A DNA stretch of 64,000 bases from JBKBIP01 sp046297495 (GTDB taxonomy: Bacteria > Planctomycetota > Planctomycetia > Gemmatales > Gemmataceae), in assembly GCA_046297495.1 (NCBI GenBank), contig JBKBIP010000021.1, positions 46,815-110,814 on the forward strand, written 5' to 3'. The notes beneath the pieces are model-generated. The model ran no database searches and was not told the origin of the DNA. It was given only the letters and a program-made list of their open reading frames with translations. Positions 18,324 through 28,053 of the stretch are shown in pieces. How positions within the stretch are numbered: position 1 is the first letter of the stretch; every line of letters starts with the position of its first letter. Made by a program: the position numbers and the translations under genes.

Positions 18324-19442
18324 ATGACCCGCGCTTTTATCCTTGGCGCGTTGACGGGGCTAATGGCCCTCGTGTGTGTTGGTCCGCGTGCGAGCCGCGC
18401 GGATGAAATCCCCCCCGAATATCAGGCCGCCATCCACAAGGGACTGAAATGGCTGGCCGACAATCAACAGCCTGACGGCCATTGGGATGGCAACGGCGGC
18501 CAATATCCCACCTCCATGACCGCCTTGGCCGGCATGGCCTTGCTCATGGAGGGTAGCACTATCCGCGAAGGCAAATACGCCAAGAACATCCGCCGCGCGG
18601 TCGATTGGTTCATGGAGCGCAGCCAACGCAACGGCTTATTGGGCAATCCCAGCAACCCCACCGAGGCCCAGCGTTACATGTATGGCCACGGCTTTGGTAT
18701 GTTGTTCCTGGCCAGCGTCTATGGCGAGGAGGAAGAACCGGAGCGACGCCGCAAGTTGGAGGACATTCTCACCCGCGCCGTGCAGTTCTGCGGCAAGGCC
18801 CAAACGGATCGCGGCGGCTGGGGCTACGTGTCGGCGGCGGAGGGGGGCGGCTTCGATGAAGGCTCCGTGACCATCACGCAGGTTCAGGGCTTGCGGGCCG
18901 CCCGCAACGCCGGGATTGTCGTTCCCAAGTCCATCATTGACAGGGCACAGGAATATCTGAAAAACTCCACCACCTCCAACGGCGGCGTCATTTACTCCTT
19001 GGCCCAAGGCGGGCGGGCGATTCCGGGCGCCGAACGCCCGCCGCTGACGGCGGCCGCCGTCGCTTGTTCCTTCGGCTTCGGCGAGTACGATTCGCCGTTG
19101 GCCAAACAATGGATCAAGTATTGCCGGAATCACATTTCCTCCTTGGGGGATGGCCGGCGCATGGGGCACGATGAGTACACCCACTACTACTTCGCCCAAG
19201 CCGTGTACATCCTGGGCGATGATGGTTATGGCAAATTGTTCCCCGATTCCAAACCTGCCGACCGCCTGACCTGGAGCCAGTACCGCAAGGAGACGTTCCC
19301 CGCTTTGATCCGGATGCAAAGCGGCGACGGCAGCTGGAGCGGCACCGGCAATTGGGGCTACATCGGGCCGGTCTATTCCACGTCCATCTTCTTGACCATC
19401 ATGCAGCTGGACAACGGCACGTTGCCCATCTATCAAAGATGA
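18324..19442 (+). CDS. Secreted squalene-cyclase-fold protein, copy 2
   Basis: A 372-residue paralog of the preceding gene, nearly colinear along its length (shared blocks such as MTALAGMALLMEGST, RKLEDILTRAVQF, GYVSAAEG-GFDEGSVTITQ). ATG 18324 has GGAG 10 nt upstream and begins a signal peptide (FILGALTGLMALVCVG, cleavage near SRADE). An in-frame ATG at 18180 would destroy the signal peptide. Differences cluster at the N-terminus and near the C-terminal Gly/Ser loop. Again no DxDD motif is seen, so catalytic terpene cyclisation is doubtful. Confidence 0.86.
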   Translation: MTRAFILGALTGLMALVCVGPRASRADEIPPEYQAAIHKGLKWLADNQQPDGHWDGNGGQYPTSMTALAGMALLMEGSTIREGKYAKNIRRAVDWFMERSQRNGLLGNPSNPTEAQRYMYGHGFGMLFLASVYGEEEEPERRRKLEDILTRAVQFCGKAQTDRGGWGYVSAAEGGGFDEGSVTITQVQGLRAARNAGIVVPKSIIDRAQEYLKNSTTSNGGVIYSLAQGGRAIPGAERPPLTAAAVACSFGFGEYDSPLAKQWIKYCRNHISSLGDGRRMGHDEYTHYYFAQAVYILGDDGYGKLFPDSKPADRLTWSQYRKETFPALIRMQSGDGSWSGTGNWGYIGPVYSTSIFLTIMQLDNGTLPIYQR

Positions 19443-19581
19443 CATTCACGGCGCGAATCAATTTGGTCCACGAGCAGGGTTCGATAGGCTCCCGGTTGTG
19501 TCCGCACCAGGGGTCTGACGGCCCTCGCTCGCCTGGTTTTATCACTAACTTTATCCTGTTCCTTCGACTGACGAGAACCTC

Positions 19582-20667
19582 ATGAGCGAACAAAACATCC
19601 CGACGGTGCAACCTGCCGATCAAGCCTTGGCTGCCAGCGACATGGAAGCCGTGCAACGATTGGGGGAAGCGTTCAAACAAGTCAAGCAAGAGCTGTCCCG
19701 CGTCATCGTGGGGCAAGATCAGGTCATTGAGGAATTGCTGATCGCCTTGTTTAGCCGGGGCCACTGCATCCTCGAAGGGGTGCCGGGCTTGGCCAAGACC
19801 TTGATGATCAGCACCCTGGCCAAGTGCTTGTCGCTGGCCTTTAGCCGTATCCAATTCACTCCCGACCTAATGCCTTCGGACATCACCGGCACGGAAGTCA
19901 TCGAGGAGAATCGTAGCACTGGCCACCGCGAGTTCAAGTTCCTCGAAGGCCCCCTGTTCGCCAATGTCATCTTGGCCGACGAAATCAATCGGACTCCACC
20001 CAAGACCCAGGCCGCCTTGCTCGAAGCCATGCAAGAGCGTCAAGTGACCGTCGGACGCGTGCGCCATCGCTTGGCCGATCCGTTTTTCGTGTTGGCCACC
20101 CAAAACCCGATTGAACAAGAAGGGACGTATCCGCTTCCCGAAGCGCAACAAGACCGCTTCATGTTCAAGGTGTTCGTGAAATATCCCAGCTTTCAGGAAG
20201 AATTCGAGATCGCTCGCCGGACTACCGCGCTCATCACCGAGGAACTGCAAGCGGTGCTCGGCGGCGAACAAATTCTCGACTTGCAGCGCATTGTCCGTAA
20301 GGTGCCGGTGACGGATCACGTGATCAACTACACGCTGGCCCTGGTCCGGCAAACGCGCATCGGCGAGCCGGGCACGCCGCCGTTCGTGCGCGATTGGCTG
20401 TCGTGGGGTGCCGGCCCCCGCGCGGTGCAGTATCTCATTCTCGGCGCCAAGGCCCGTGCCCTGCTCTATGGCCGGTCGCACGTGCAATGCGAGGACATCC
20501 AAGCGCTGGCCCATCCCGTGTTGCGCCACCGCATTCTGACCAACTTCACCGCCGCTTCCGAGGGGATTACCTCCGACGTGGTTATCGATAAACTGCTCAA
20601 AGAAACTCCCAGCCGCGAAGGAGAACTGACACGCGATGAGCGGTTTAAGAAGATATTTGCATCTTAA
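19582..20667 (+). CDS. MoxR-type AAA+ ATPase
   Basis: A 361-residue AAA+ ATPase of the MoxR family, chaperones that activate or assemble partner proteins, usually with DUF58 and VWA proteins. Walker A GVPGLAKT is at 66-73, Walker B LADEIN at 131-136, sensor 1 ATQNPIEQEGTYPLPEAQ follows, and a C-terminal lid domain. Start ATG 19582. A DUF58 gene and two VWA genes follow, the classical partner set. A 61-bp tandem duplication separates it from the DUF58 gene. Confidence 0.95.
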   Translation: MSEQNIPTVQPADQALAASDMEAVQRLGEAFKQVKQELSRVIVGQDQVIEELLIALFSRGHCILEGVPGLAKTLMISTLAKCLSLAFSRIQFTPDLMPSDITGTEVIEENRSTGHREFKFLEGPLFANVILADEINRTPPKTQAALLEAMQERQVTVGRVRHRLADPFFVLATQNPIEQEGTYPLPEAQQDRFMFKVFVKYPSFQEEFEIARRTTALITEELQAVLGGEQILDLQRIVRKVPVTDHVINYTLALVRQTRIGEPGTPPFVRDWLSWGAGPRAVQYLILGAKARALLYGRSHVQCEDIQALAHPVLRHRILTNFTAASEGITSDVVIDKLLKETPSREGELTRDERFKKIFAS

Positions 20668-20785
20668 CTCCAGTGACCAGTGATGAGTAACAACTGACGC
20701 CGTAATCCATGTAACCCAAGCCGGTTAACTTCAGTGACCAGTGATGAGTAACAACTGACGCCGTGATCCATGTAACCCAAGCCGG
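20664..20785. repeat. Tandem direct duplication, 61-bp unit x2
   Basis: 20664-20724 and 20725-20785 are direct copies differing at two positions that I can see (TTAACTC/TTAACTT and CCGTAATCC/CCGTGATCC). The first copy begins in the last codon/stop region of the MoxR gene. Unit length is not a codon-multiple problem, as the rest is non-coding. Confidence 0.9.
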
Positions 20786-20801
20786 TCCCTGGGGGACCGG
20801 C
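20781..20801. repeat. Hairpin GCCGGTCCC / GGGACCGGC
   Basis: A perfect 9-bp inverted repeat with a 3-nt loop, at the end of the tandem duplication and 59 nt before the DUF58 start. A related hairpin is at 27981-27999. It could be an attenuator or terminator, or a repeat family. Confidence 0.65.
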
Positions 20802-20859
20802 TATGCCCTCGTTGCCCAACACCATTTAGAACGAGGGCTTACCAATAAAAGGGGCACCT

Positions 20860-21792
20860 GTGGCTGTTCGTGACGACGACCCCCGACGCTTTTTACATCC
20901 CGAAACCATTGCCCGCATTAGTCGGCTTGATCTGCGAGCGCGGCATGTGGTGGAAGGGTTTATCTCCGGCCTGCACCGCAGCCCGTTTTTTGGGCATAGC
21001 ATCGAGTTCGTGCAGCATCGTGAGTACGTGGCCGGCGACGACATCCGCCACCTGGACTGGAAGGTGTGGTCCAAGACCGACCGTTATTACATCAAGCAGT
21101 ACGAGGAAGAAACCAACCTGCGTTGTACCTTGGTGGTGGATGTCAGCGAATCGATGCACTATGGCCGCGGTGCGTTGGACAAGTACAACTACGGCTGCAC
21201 CATCGCGGCCTGCTTGGGCTATCTGCTGTTGCGGCAACAAGATTCCGTGGCGTTGACGACCTTTGATTCGGACATTCGCCAGATCGTTCCCGCACGCAGC
21301 CAACACACGCACATCGACGCGTTGGTCAAGGCGATGGACGTCAGCCGGCCACGCGAGAAAACCGACATCGAGAAAATCCTGCGCCGCGTCGCCGAGACGA
21401 CCTCCAGCCGGGGAATGATTATCCTGGTGTCGGACCTGCTCGTGGATCGCCCGCCGTTGTTCCGGGGGCTGGAGATGCTGGCCCATCGCCGGCATGATGT
21501 GCTCGTCTTTCACGTCATGGATGACGATGAGTTGACGTTCCCGTTCGCTGGCACGACGCGCTTCGAAGGCATGGAAGAGCTGCCGCACCTAACATGCGAC
21601 CCGCGCGCCCTGCGCGACGGCTACATGGAAGCATTGGAAGAATATCTGGTCGAGGTCCGCCGCGGCTGCGCCCGGCAGGGGATCGATTACGCCTTGGTCC
21701 GCACCAGCGACTACATGGACGCGGTGCTGTCCAAGTTCCTGCACCATCGTATGGCATTCAAATCCTCCGCGAAGGCACGAGCTAATGCTTGA
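20860..21792 (+). CDS. DUF58 protein (MoxR partner)
   Basis: A 310-residue DUF58 protein, a degenerate VWA-like domain commonly encoded next to MoxR. The signature HREYVAGDDIRHLDWKVWSK is near residues 50-70, followed by the VWA-type DVSESM (DxSxS) motif. The GTG start at 20860 has an AAGGGG ribosome site about 6 nt upstream; no ATG lies in the N-terminal part. No membrane helix. The stop overlaps the ATG of the next gene. It is probably the cytoplasmic adaptor of the MoxR system. Confidence 0.93.
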   Translation: MAVRDDDPRRFLHPETIARISRLDLRARHVVEGFISGLHRSPFFGHSIEFVQHREYVAGDDIRHLDWKVWSKTDRYYIKQYEEETNLRCTLVVDVSESMHYGRGALDKYNYGCTIAACLGYLLLRQQDSVALTTFDSDIRQIVPARSQHTHIDALVKAMDVSRPREKTDIEKILRRVAETTSSRGMIILVSDLLVDRPPLFRGLEMLAHRRHDVLVFHVMDDDELTFPFAGTTRFEGMEELPHLTCDPRALRDGYMEALEEYLVEVRRGCARQGIDYALVRTSDYMDAVLSKFLHHRMAFKSSAKARANA

Positions 21793-24493
21793 ATTATTCT
21801 CCTCACCGTGGACTATGGCGGCGGGCGGCGCGTTGGTTAGCTCGCCGATTATCATTCATCTGATCAACCGCATGCGTTTCAAGCGGATTCGCTGGGCGGC
21901 GATGGAGTTTCTGCTCAAATCGCAAAAGCGCAATCGGCGCCGCTTGATCATTGAACAGCTGATCTTGCTGTTGCTGCGCATCTTGTTGGTGCTACTGGCT
22001 GCCTTCCTGTTGGCACGCTTCATCGGCCAAGCCCTGGGGATCCTGCAACCGCAAGCCACCTTGCATGTCGTGCTGCTCGACGATACCCCCAGCATGGGGG
22101 ATCAGTGGCGGGATGGGGACCAAGCCTTCAGCTCCTTCCAACAAGCAACCAGCCTGATCACCGACCGCATCGCCAAGAACGCCCTCCAAGCCACTTCCGT
22201 GCAGACCTTGGAGCTGATCCGCTTATCGGACCTGAGCACCAGCCGCCGTTACGACCGGCTCAACCGCCAAGAGGCGGATCGTCTGCGCCGCGATTTAAGC
22301 GATTGGAAGGCGACCCCTTTGCATGTCCCCTTGTTGGACGGCGTCCGCAAGGCACGCGCGATTTTCCTCGAAAACACGCACGAGCAGCGTTACCTGTATA
22401 TCGTCAGTGATTTTCGCCAGCGTGACTGGAGCGGCCCAGAGACGGAGGCCGTGGTCAACGAGCTGAAAAGTCTCATGGATGGCAAAGTCGAGGTGCGCAT
22501 GCTCGACGTGGCCCATCCCTACCGCCAGCGCGGCGAGGATGATACGATTGGCCACGATAATTTGGCGATCACCGATCTCCGCCCGGAATCGCGCGTCGCG
22601 GCCCGCAACATGCCCGTGCGGATGCACTTGACGATTAGCAATCACAGCAACCGCGAACGCCAGAACGTGCGCGTCCAACTCCAGGTCAACGGCAGTCCCC
22701 AGCCCGACGCCCTGGAGCCGCTGCCCAGCGTGCCTCCAGGAGAGACCCACGCGACAGCGCAGGTGACGTTCAACCAATTGGGGTTCAATCAAGTGACCGC
22801 CAATCTGGAGCACGAGGACACCGGCTTGCAAATCGACGACATCCGCTATGCCGTCGTGGAGGTGCGCGAGCAGGTGCCGATTCTGCTAGTTGACGGCGAC
22901 CCGGCCAACAGTAGCAAGCCCGGCGGCGACAGGTATCATCTGCAAACGCTGTTTGATCGGTTCAGCGGCGCTGTGCATGGCTTTGAAATCGTCGGCAGCA
23001 CCCCCTACGATTTGGAACAATCCAATCTCAGCCAATATCCGAGTATTTACCTCGTCAACGTCCGCGAGCTGAGCGACAAGGCCGTCGAGAATCTGCGTGC
23101 CTACGTCCGCGAAGGGGGCAGCTTGGCCTTCTTCCTGGGAGAGCGGGTCAATCCCACGTTCTACAACGAGAAGTTGTTCCAAGACGGCAAGGGGTTATTC
23201 CCGGCGCCGTTGGCCGCCCGGCCTAATCCGCCCTTGTCCGAGGAGAACGCCAAATCCCAGTTCTTGGGCAAGCAAACGCAAATCCTGGCGCGCAATGACA
23301 GTCATCCAATTGTCGCGGATATTTGGGAGTTTCATCAGCGTTTCGGCGTGTTGAGCCAGTTGACCATCGGCCGCTACTTCCCCGTGCAACGGGACCAGTG
23401 GCGCCCCGACCCGGCCAAGGTCGAGGAGCTGATGACGTTGCCCAATCGTGGCACGGTGGACGATTACCGTGACAACGTGTTGGCGGTTCTCGCCGACTTG
23501 CCTACTGACCGGGACGACTATCGGCGTTACCGGCCCGGATTGCTGCGCCATGAACAAGCGATTCGGACGGCACTGGCGGGGCAGCCGTTGTATCAGTTAG
23601 GGATCGCGTTGGATGACTTGCTCCGGGATGCCGGTGAGGAGAATAACCCGGAGCGGCCCAACCTGACCGAGTTGTGGCGGCGGCCGGAGCTGGCCAGCTT
23701 GCGTGGCCGCATCGACCGGCTGCGTGAAACCGTGCAGTACGGCGATCCGTTGCTGATCACCAATCGGTATGGCAAGGGGCGCGTCGTCGCCTTGCTGACG
23801 ACGGTAGGCAAGGGCTGGAACGATTGGGCCGGTGGCTCGGCGGCGTCGCTGACGTATCCGGTGTTGATGATCGAGATGCAGCGCTGGCTCACCGGCCAAG
23901 ATCGTGAGGAAATCTTGGCCGTCGGCCAGACGCTGGAAATGCAGATGGATGGCACGCGCTTTGATCCGCGCGTGCGCCGCTTCTTCATGCCCGAACCCAA
24001 GGAAGGCCAAGTCACCAAGTTGGCCGGCGCGGGGGCCGAACCGATTGACCCCCAAGGGAGCAACTTAGTGGATCGCGGGGAACAAATCGCCGCTGTTGGC
24101 TCGGACGGCCAATTGATTCTCACCTTCAATGAGGCGCGGCAACCGGGCATTTACCTGTTTGAATTCGCGCCCCGTCCGGGCGTGGATGATGGATTTCGCA
24201 TGGAAACCAAGGCCTTCGCCTTCAATATCGACACCCGCGCTGAGAGTGATTTGCAACGTGCCAGCCGCGCGAAGCTGCAAACCGCCGCTGGCAACGCGCC
24301 GTTGCAGACCGTGGAGATCGGAGCGGATGCCGACCAGGCGCGCACCGCCGACCTGTCGCGGACCCCTTGGTTATTCCTGTTGTTCTTGATTCTCTTGGTG
24401 GCTGAGCAAGCGCTGGCGGTGCATCTGAGCTTCCACCTACGCGGCTCTGAGGCAGCAACCCCGCCTTCGTTCCGCCTCAAACCGGCGGAATGA
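21785..24493 (+). CDS. BatA-like membrane protein with VWA domain
   Basis: A 902-residue membrane protein. The N-terminus (residues about 1-80) matches the aerotolerance (BatA) N-terminal domain: two hydrophobic helices around HLINRMRFKRIRWAAMEFLL and LLLLRILLVLLAAFLLA. A VWA domain follows with DDTPSMG, a Thr variant of the MIDAS DxSxS motif. A glutamine-amidotransferase-like Rossmann region lies near residues 350-460, and a final membrane helix (TPWLFLLFLILLVAEQALAV) precedes a short cytoplasmic tail. The ATG at 21785 overlaps the DUF58 stop. It is probably an envelope client of the MoxR ATPase. Confidence 0.88.
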   Translation: MLELFSSPWTMAAGGALVSSPIIIHLINRMRFKRIRWAAMEFLLKSQKRNRRRLIIEQLILLLLRILLVLLAAFLLARFIGQALGILQPQATLHVVLLDDTPSMGDQWRDGDQAFSSFQQATSLITDRIAKNALQATSVQTLELIRLSDLSTSRRYDRLNRQEADRLRRDLSDWKATPLHVPLLDGVRKARAIFLENTHEQRYLYIVSDFRQRDWSGPETEAVVNELKSLMDGKVEVRMLDVAHPYRQRGEDDTIGHDNLAITDLRPESRVAARNMPVRMHLTISNHSNRERQNVRVQLQVNGSPQPDALEPLPSVPPGETHATAQVTFNQLGFNQVTANLEHEDTGLQIDDIRYAVVEVREQVPILLVDGDPANSSKPGGDRYHLQTLFDRFSGAVHGFEIVGSTPYDLEQSNLSQYPSIYLVNVRELSDKAVENLRAYVREGGSLAFFLGERVNPTFYNEKLFQDGKGLFPAPLAARPNPPLSEENAKSQFLGKQTQILARNDSHPIVADIWEFHQRFGVLSQLTIGRYFPVQRDQWRPDPAKVEELMTLPNRGTVDDYRDNVLAVLADLPTDRDDYRRYRPGLLRHEQAIRTALAGQPLYQLGIALDDLLRDAGEENNPERPNLTELWRRPELASLRGRIDRLRETVQYGDPLLITNRYGKGRVVALLTTVGKGWNDWAGGSAASLTYPVLMIEMQRWLTGQDREEILAVGQTLEMQMDGTRFDPRVRRFFMPEPKEGQVTKLAGAGAEPIDPQGSNLVDRGEQIAAVGSDGQLILTFNEARQPGIYLFEFAPRPGVDDGFRMETKAFAFNIDTRAESDLQRASRAKLQTAAGNAPLQTVEIGADADQARTADLSRTPWLFLLFLILLVAEQALAVHLSFHLRGSEAATPPSFRLKPAE

Positions 24494-24510
24494 TTGGATT
24501 TGTGTTCTGG

Positions 24511-24558
24511 ATGCATCGATTCCCGCGCGGAGTGAAAACCCACGCGAACTGATGGCAT
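24511..24558. repeat. Degenerate family A inverted repeat
   Basis: 24511-24527 (ATGCATCGATTCCCGCG) and 24543-24558 (CGCGAACTGATGGCAT) are imperfectly complementary and recall the family A arms. Weaker than the other copies. Confidence 0.35.
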
Positions 24559-24606
24559 CTTCCAATATCGACTCCAAGGATTATTCTGAACATAAAAGGC
24601 ATACTC

Positions 24607-27600
24607 ATGGCCACGGCAACAACGACTTCCCCCCGAACCGGCCCTCAACCTCCCGTTCCCAATGGCGTCACATCGCTGTGGCTGCCGTTGGGACTGCTGG
24701 CGCTGTTTCTGACGCTGGTAGCGGCGGGCTGTTATGGGCTATATGTCTATGTCACCCGCGTGGCGGCCAGCACTGGCCAAGAAGCCCATTTCGTCCTGCG
24801 CCGCTTCGAGCAGCCGGTCAAGCTGTTTGGTCAGGAGTTTGAGGGGATTGTCTTCTGGCTTCCACTCGTCAGCATCGTCCTGGTGTTGGCCTTCGTCTAT
24901 GTCGTCTGGATGTACATCCGCGACGCCCACACTGTCGGTTGGCCGTGGGCGTCGTTCCTGGGCGTGTTGCGTTGCACAGTTTATGTCGTCTTGGCTGGTG
25001 TCTTCCTGTTGCCCGCCATCGAAACATGGGAGAAAACCGAGGACCGCTCCAAGGTCGTGTTGTTCCTCGATCTGTCGGGTAGCATGGGGCAAAGCGATGC
25101 CGAACCACGCCCCGGCGTGCCGTTCGACCAGCTGCCCACTCGCTTGGACCAAGTGGCCGAGTTTTTGAGCGCTGAGGAAATTCGGTTCATCCAACGAATT
25201 CAGGAAAAAAATCCAGTCACGATCTACGGCTTCGGCGATCAGCTCGACGAGGAATTTCGCGTTCTGGAAAAAGGACAATCCCTGTCGCGGGAGGAATGGC
25301 TGGCCTGGCTCCGCATGGATGTGCGCGAGTGGCTCACGCGCGACCTAAGCGTCAAGGGGAAGGAAGCACTCAAAGACCATCCCGATTTCGCAGGGGACCT
25401 GCCCGCCGTCGCCAAGGATGAGGACCCCCAGGTGAAATGGGCCAACGATTGGTTGAATCTGGAAGCGGACTTCGCCATTCCCTCGGTCTTGAGCAAAGAA
25501 GACCAAGACAAGCTGCGCGCTCGGCGGAATCAGCTCCCCGCCAAGCTGGAGCTGCGCCGGCTGATCCTCGAAGGCACCAACGTCGGCGATTCCTTGTTGA
25601 CCGGCTACAACCGGGAAGCGAACAACTTGCTGGCTGGCATCATCGTCTTCAGCGATGGCCGCTCCAACCGCGGATCGGCCCAATCCTATCAAGACCTCTA
25701 TGACCGCGCTCGTCGCGCTCAGGTGCCGATCTTCGCCGTGGCTGTGGGCGAGGACCGGCAACGCATTCGCCTGGAAATCATCGACGTGCAAGCCCCTGAA
25801 CAAGCTCCCCCCGATGACAAGTTCCCCATCCGCGTGGAGGTGGTCGGCGAGGGATTGCCGAATCAGGAATTCGACATCTATCTGGATGTGTACAAACCGG
25901 GCGAGGACCAACCCGCATTGACGCTGAAGCGTCCCGACGCCGGGCAGCCAGCCCCGAAGTTCGAGCCGGGGGACCCGCCGCATGTCCAGGTGGAATTTCT
26001 CATTGATCCGCTCGCGGAGGAGTTCGCCTCCCTGCGGAATCCCGAGGCCGCCCAGCCGGAGCTGTTGCAGGGGGAATGGAAATTCGTCGCCCGCGTGCCG
26101 CGCCATGCCCGCGAGCTGTTCGAGGAACCATTCCATGTCAGCGACGCCACCCGCGTGATCATCGCCAAGAAGCCGCTGCGGGTGCTGCTGATGGCCGGTG
26201 GTCCGTCCCGGGATTATCTGTTCCTGCGCACTCTGCTGGCCCGCGAAGTCGACCGCAAGCGGGCCGAGCTGAGCGTGTATTTACAGACCTTCCAACGCGG
26301 CGGCGAACGGGTGCAGGATGTCGAGCCGAATCGGCTGCTCACCTCCTTCCCGACCTATCTGCGCGATAAAAGCGATCCCTCGGAAAAGCCTGAGGAGCAG
26401 TATTACAACCTGGACCGTTACGATGTCGTCATCGCCATCGATCCCGATTGGACCCGCCCCGATGTCCAACCCCAGCTGGAAATGTTGGAACAGTGGGTAA
26501 GCAAGCAAGGCGGGGGCCTGATCGTGGTGGCCGGTCCCATCAATACCCTGCAACTGGCGCGCGGCGTCAATGCCGAGAAGCTGAAACCGCTGCTCGACCT
26601 TTACCCCGTGGTGCCAGGTCGTAGTCCGCTCATTCTGGATGATAGCCAGGTGATCGGCTTGGGCATCAGCCGCTCCGCCAATCTGCCGTGGCGGCTCCAT
26701 TTTGGCGAAAACGCTAACGACTTTGATTTTCTCAAGCTGGACGATGATCCCGACGCAGACGTGCTAGCCGGCTGGCAGGCCTTTTTCGGTTCTGAGACTC
26801 CGCCGCGGCGCGGCATTTTCACCTATTACCCCGTGCAACGGATCAAGGAGGGGGCCTCGGTGGTGGCCACCTTCGGCGATTCCAAGGCCCGCATGGACAG
26901 CGGCGCGGAGCAACCGTACCTGGTGACAATGCCTTACGGAGGCGGTCGGGTGGTGTACATCGGCTCCGAGGAGATGTGGCGACTGCGCATGTTCCGAGTG
27001 GGATACCATGAACGCTTCTGGACCAAGTTGGGGCGCTACGCCGGCGCGGGCCGACTGTCCAAAAACACCCATCGCGGCACCTTGGTTATGAGCCGCCAGT
27101 TCGTCACTGGCTCGTATGTGCCACTGGAGGCGCGCCTGTTTGGCACCGACATGCAACCGTTGCCGGAACGGGAACGCCCGCAAGTCCGCTTGACGTTGCC
27201 GGAAGGATTCAACTTGCCCCCCACGACCTTCGAGCTGAAACCGAAGCCGAGCCAGGGGCAATGGGAAGGCTGGTTCCAAGGGCGCTTCCTGGCGAAAATC
27301 CCCGGCGAATACCGCATTGAAGTGCTGATTCCCAACAGCAGCGAATCCTTGTCGCAAACGTTTCAGGTGAAAAGATCGCAGCTGGAATTGGACAACACCC
27401 GCCCCGACTTCGCCACGTTGTATCAGATCGCCAGCAGCGTGGACGCGCTGCGGATCACCGACCCGAAGACGCGCGAACGCATCGCGGCGAACGTGCGGAC
27501 GCTGGGCCAAGAAGCGGCCGCTGCCGACACTAGTTCCCCCTTGTTGTTCGATCTGGAATCGGCGACCGTGATTCCCGAAGGATTGACCGCCGACATGCAC

Positions 27601-27948
27601 GTGCGGCACCATCGTGGGCCGATCCATGATCTGTGGGACGACGGCCCGACCATCCCCGCCCATCTCGCGCGGGAGACCGTCTTGTTCGGCACCGGCTTGC
27701 TGGGATTGATTGCCGTTGGCTTGGGGTTGGCCGCCATCGGCCTGCTCCTGGCTCGCCGTCCCGTGGGCGCGGTCTTGTGCTTGGCCGGCTGCGTGGCCCT
27801 GTTCGCCCTCGCCGCCGTGACGGTGACGACGCTGATTCCGTTGGCGAATCAGACGAGTATTCCTATGACGATTTCCACCGTGTTACTGGTCGTCGTGGGT
27901 ATTTTGTCCGCCGAATGGCTGACGCGTAAGCTGTTGAAGCTGGCGTAA
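24607..27948 (+). CDS. Large VWA-domain membrane protein
   Basis: A 1113-residue membrane protein. Three hydrophobic segments lie in residues about 25-140, then a VWA domain begins with LDLSGSMGQ, an intact MIDAS DxSxS motif. An insertion-rich VWA region runs to about 390. A beta-sandwich and a glutamine-amidotransferase-like Rossmann region follow (RVLLMAGGPSRDYLFLR, GGGLIVVAGP). Two or three C-terminal helices (GLLGLIAVGLGLAAIGLLL onward) close the protein. It follows the BatA-like gene with about 110 nt between and belongs to the MoxR cluster. Confidence 0.88.
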   Translation: MATATTTSPRTGPQPPVPNGVTSLWLPLGLLALFLTLVAAGCYGLYVYVTRVAASTGQEAHFVLRRFEQPVKLFGQEFEGIVFWLPLVSIVLVLAFVYVVWMYIRDAHTVGWPWASFLGVLRCTVYVVLAGVFLLPAIETWEKTEDRSKVVLFLDLSGSMGQSDAEPRPGVPFDQLPTRLDQVAEFLSAEEIRFIQRIQEKNPVTIYGFGDQLDEEFRVLEKGQSLSREEWLAWLRMDVREWLTRDLSVKGKEALKDHPDFAGDLPAVAKDEDPQVKWANDWLNLEADFAIPSVLSKEDQDKLRARRNQLPAKLELRRLILEGTNVGDSLLTGYNREANNLLAGIIVFSDGRSNRGSAQSYQDLYDRARRAQVPIFAVAVGEDRQRIRLEIIDVQAPEQAPPDDKFPIRVEVVGEGLPNQEFDIYLDVYKPGEDQPALTLKRPDAGQPAPKFEPGDPPHVQVEFLIDPLAEEFASLRNPEAAQPELLQGEWKFVARVPRHARELFEEPFHVSDATRVIIAKKPLRVLLMAGGPSRDYLFLRTLLAREVDRKRAELSVYLQTFQRGGERVQDVEPNRLLTSFPTYLRDKSDPSEKPEEQYYNLDRYDVVIAIDPDWTRPDVQPQLEMLEQWVSKQGGGLIVVAGPINTLQLARGVNAEKLKPLLDLYPVVPGRSPLILDDSQVIGLGISRSANLPWRLHFGENANDFDFLKLDDDPDADVLAGWQAFFGSETPPRRGIFTYYPVQRIKEGASVVATFGDSKARMDSGAEQPYLVTMPYGGGRVVYIGSEEMWRLRMFRVGYHERFWTKLGRYAGAGRLSKNTHRGTLVMSRQFVTGSYVPLEARLFGTDMQPLPERERPQVRLTLPEGFNLPPTTFELKPKPSQGQWEGWFQGRFLAKIPGEYRIEVLIPNSSESLSQTFQVKRSQLELDNTRPDFATLYQIASSVDALRITDPKTRERIAANVRTLGQEAAAADTSSPLLFDLESATVIPEGLTADMHVRHHRGPIHDLWDDGPTIPAHLARETVLFGTGLLGLIAVGLGLAAIGLLLARRPVGAVLCLAGCVALFALAAVTVTTLIPLANQTSIPMTISTVLLVVVGILSAEWLTRKLLKLA

Positions 27949-27980
27949 GGAGTGCTTAGCGTTAGGGATCGAACCCCAGC

Positions 27981-27999
27981 CGGTCCCACATGGGGACCG
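27981..27999. repeat. Hairpin CGGTCCC / GGGACCG
   Basis: A 7-bp inverted repeat (27981-27987 / 27993-27999) in the leader of the next gene, whose flanks (AGCCGGTCCC) match the hairpin at 20781-20801. Confidence 0.5.
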
Positions 28000-28053
28000 A
28001 AATGTCATTGCAAATGGAACCTTTCCCATCGCCCGCTATTGGGATTCAACATC

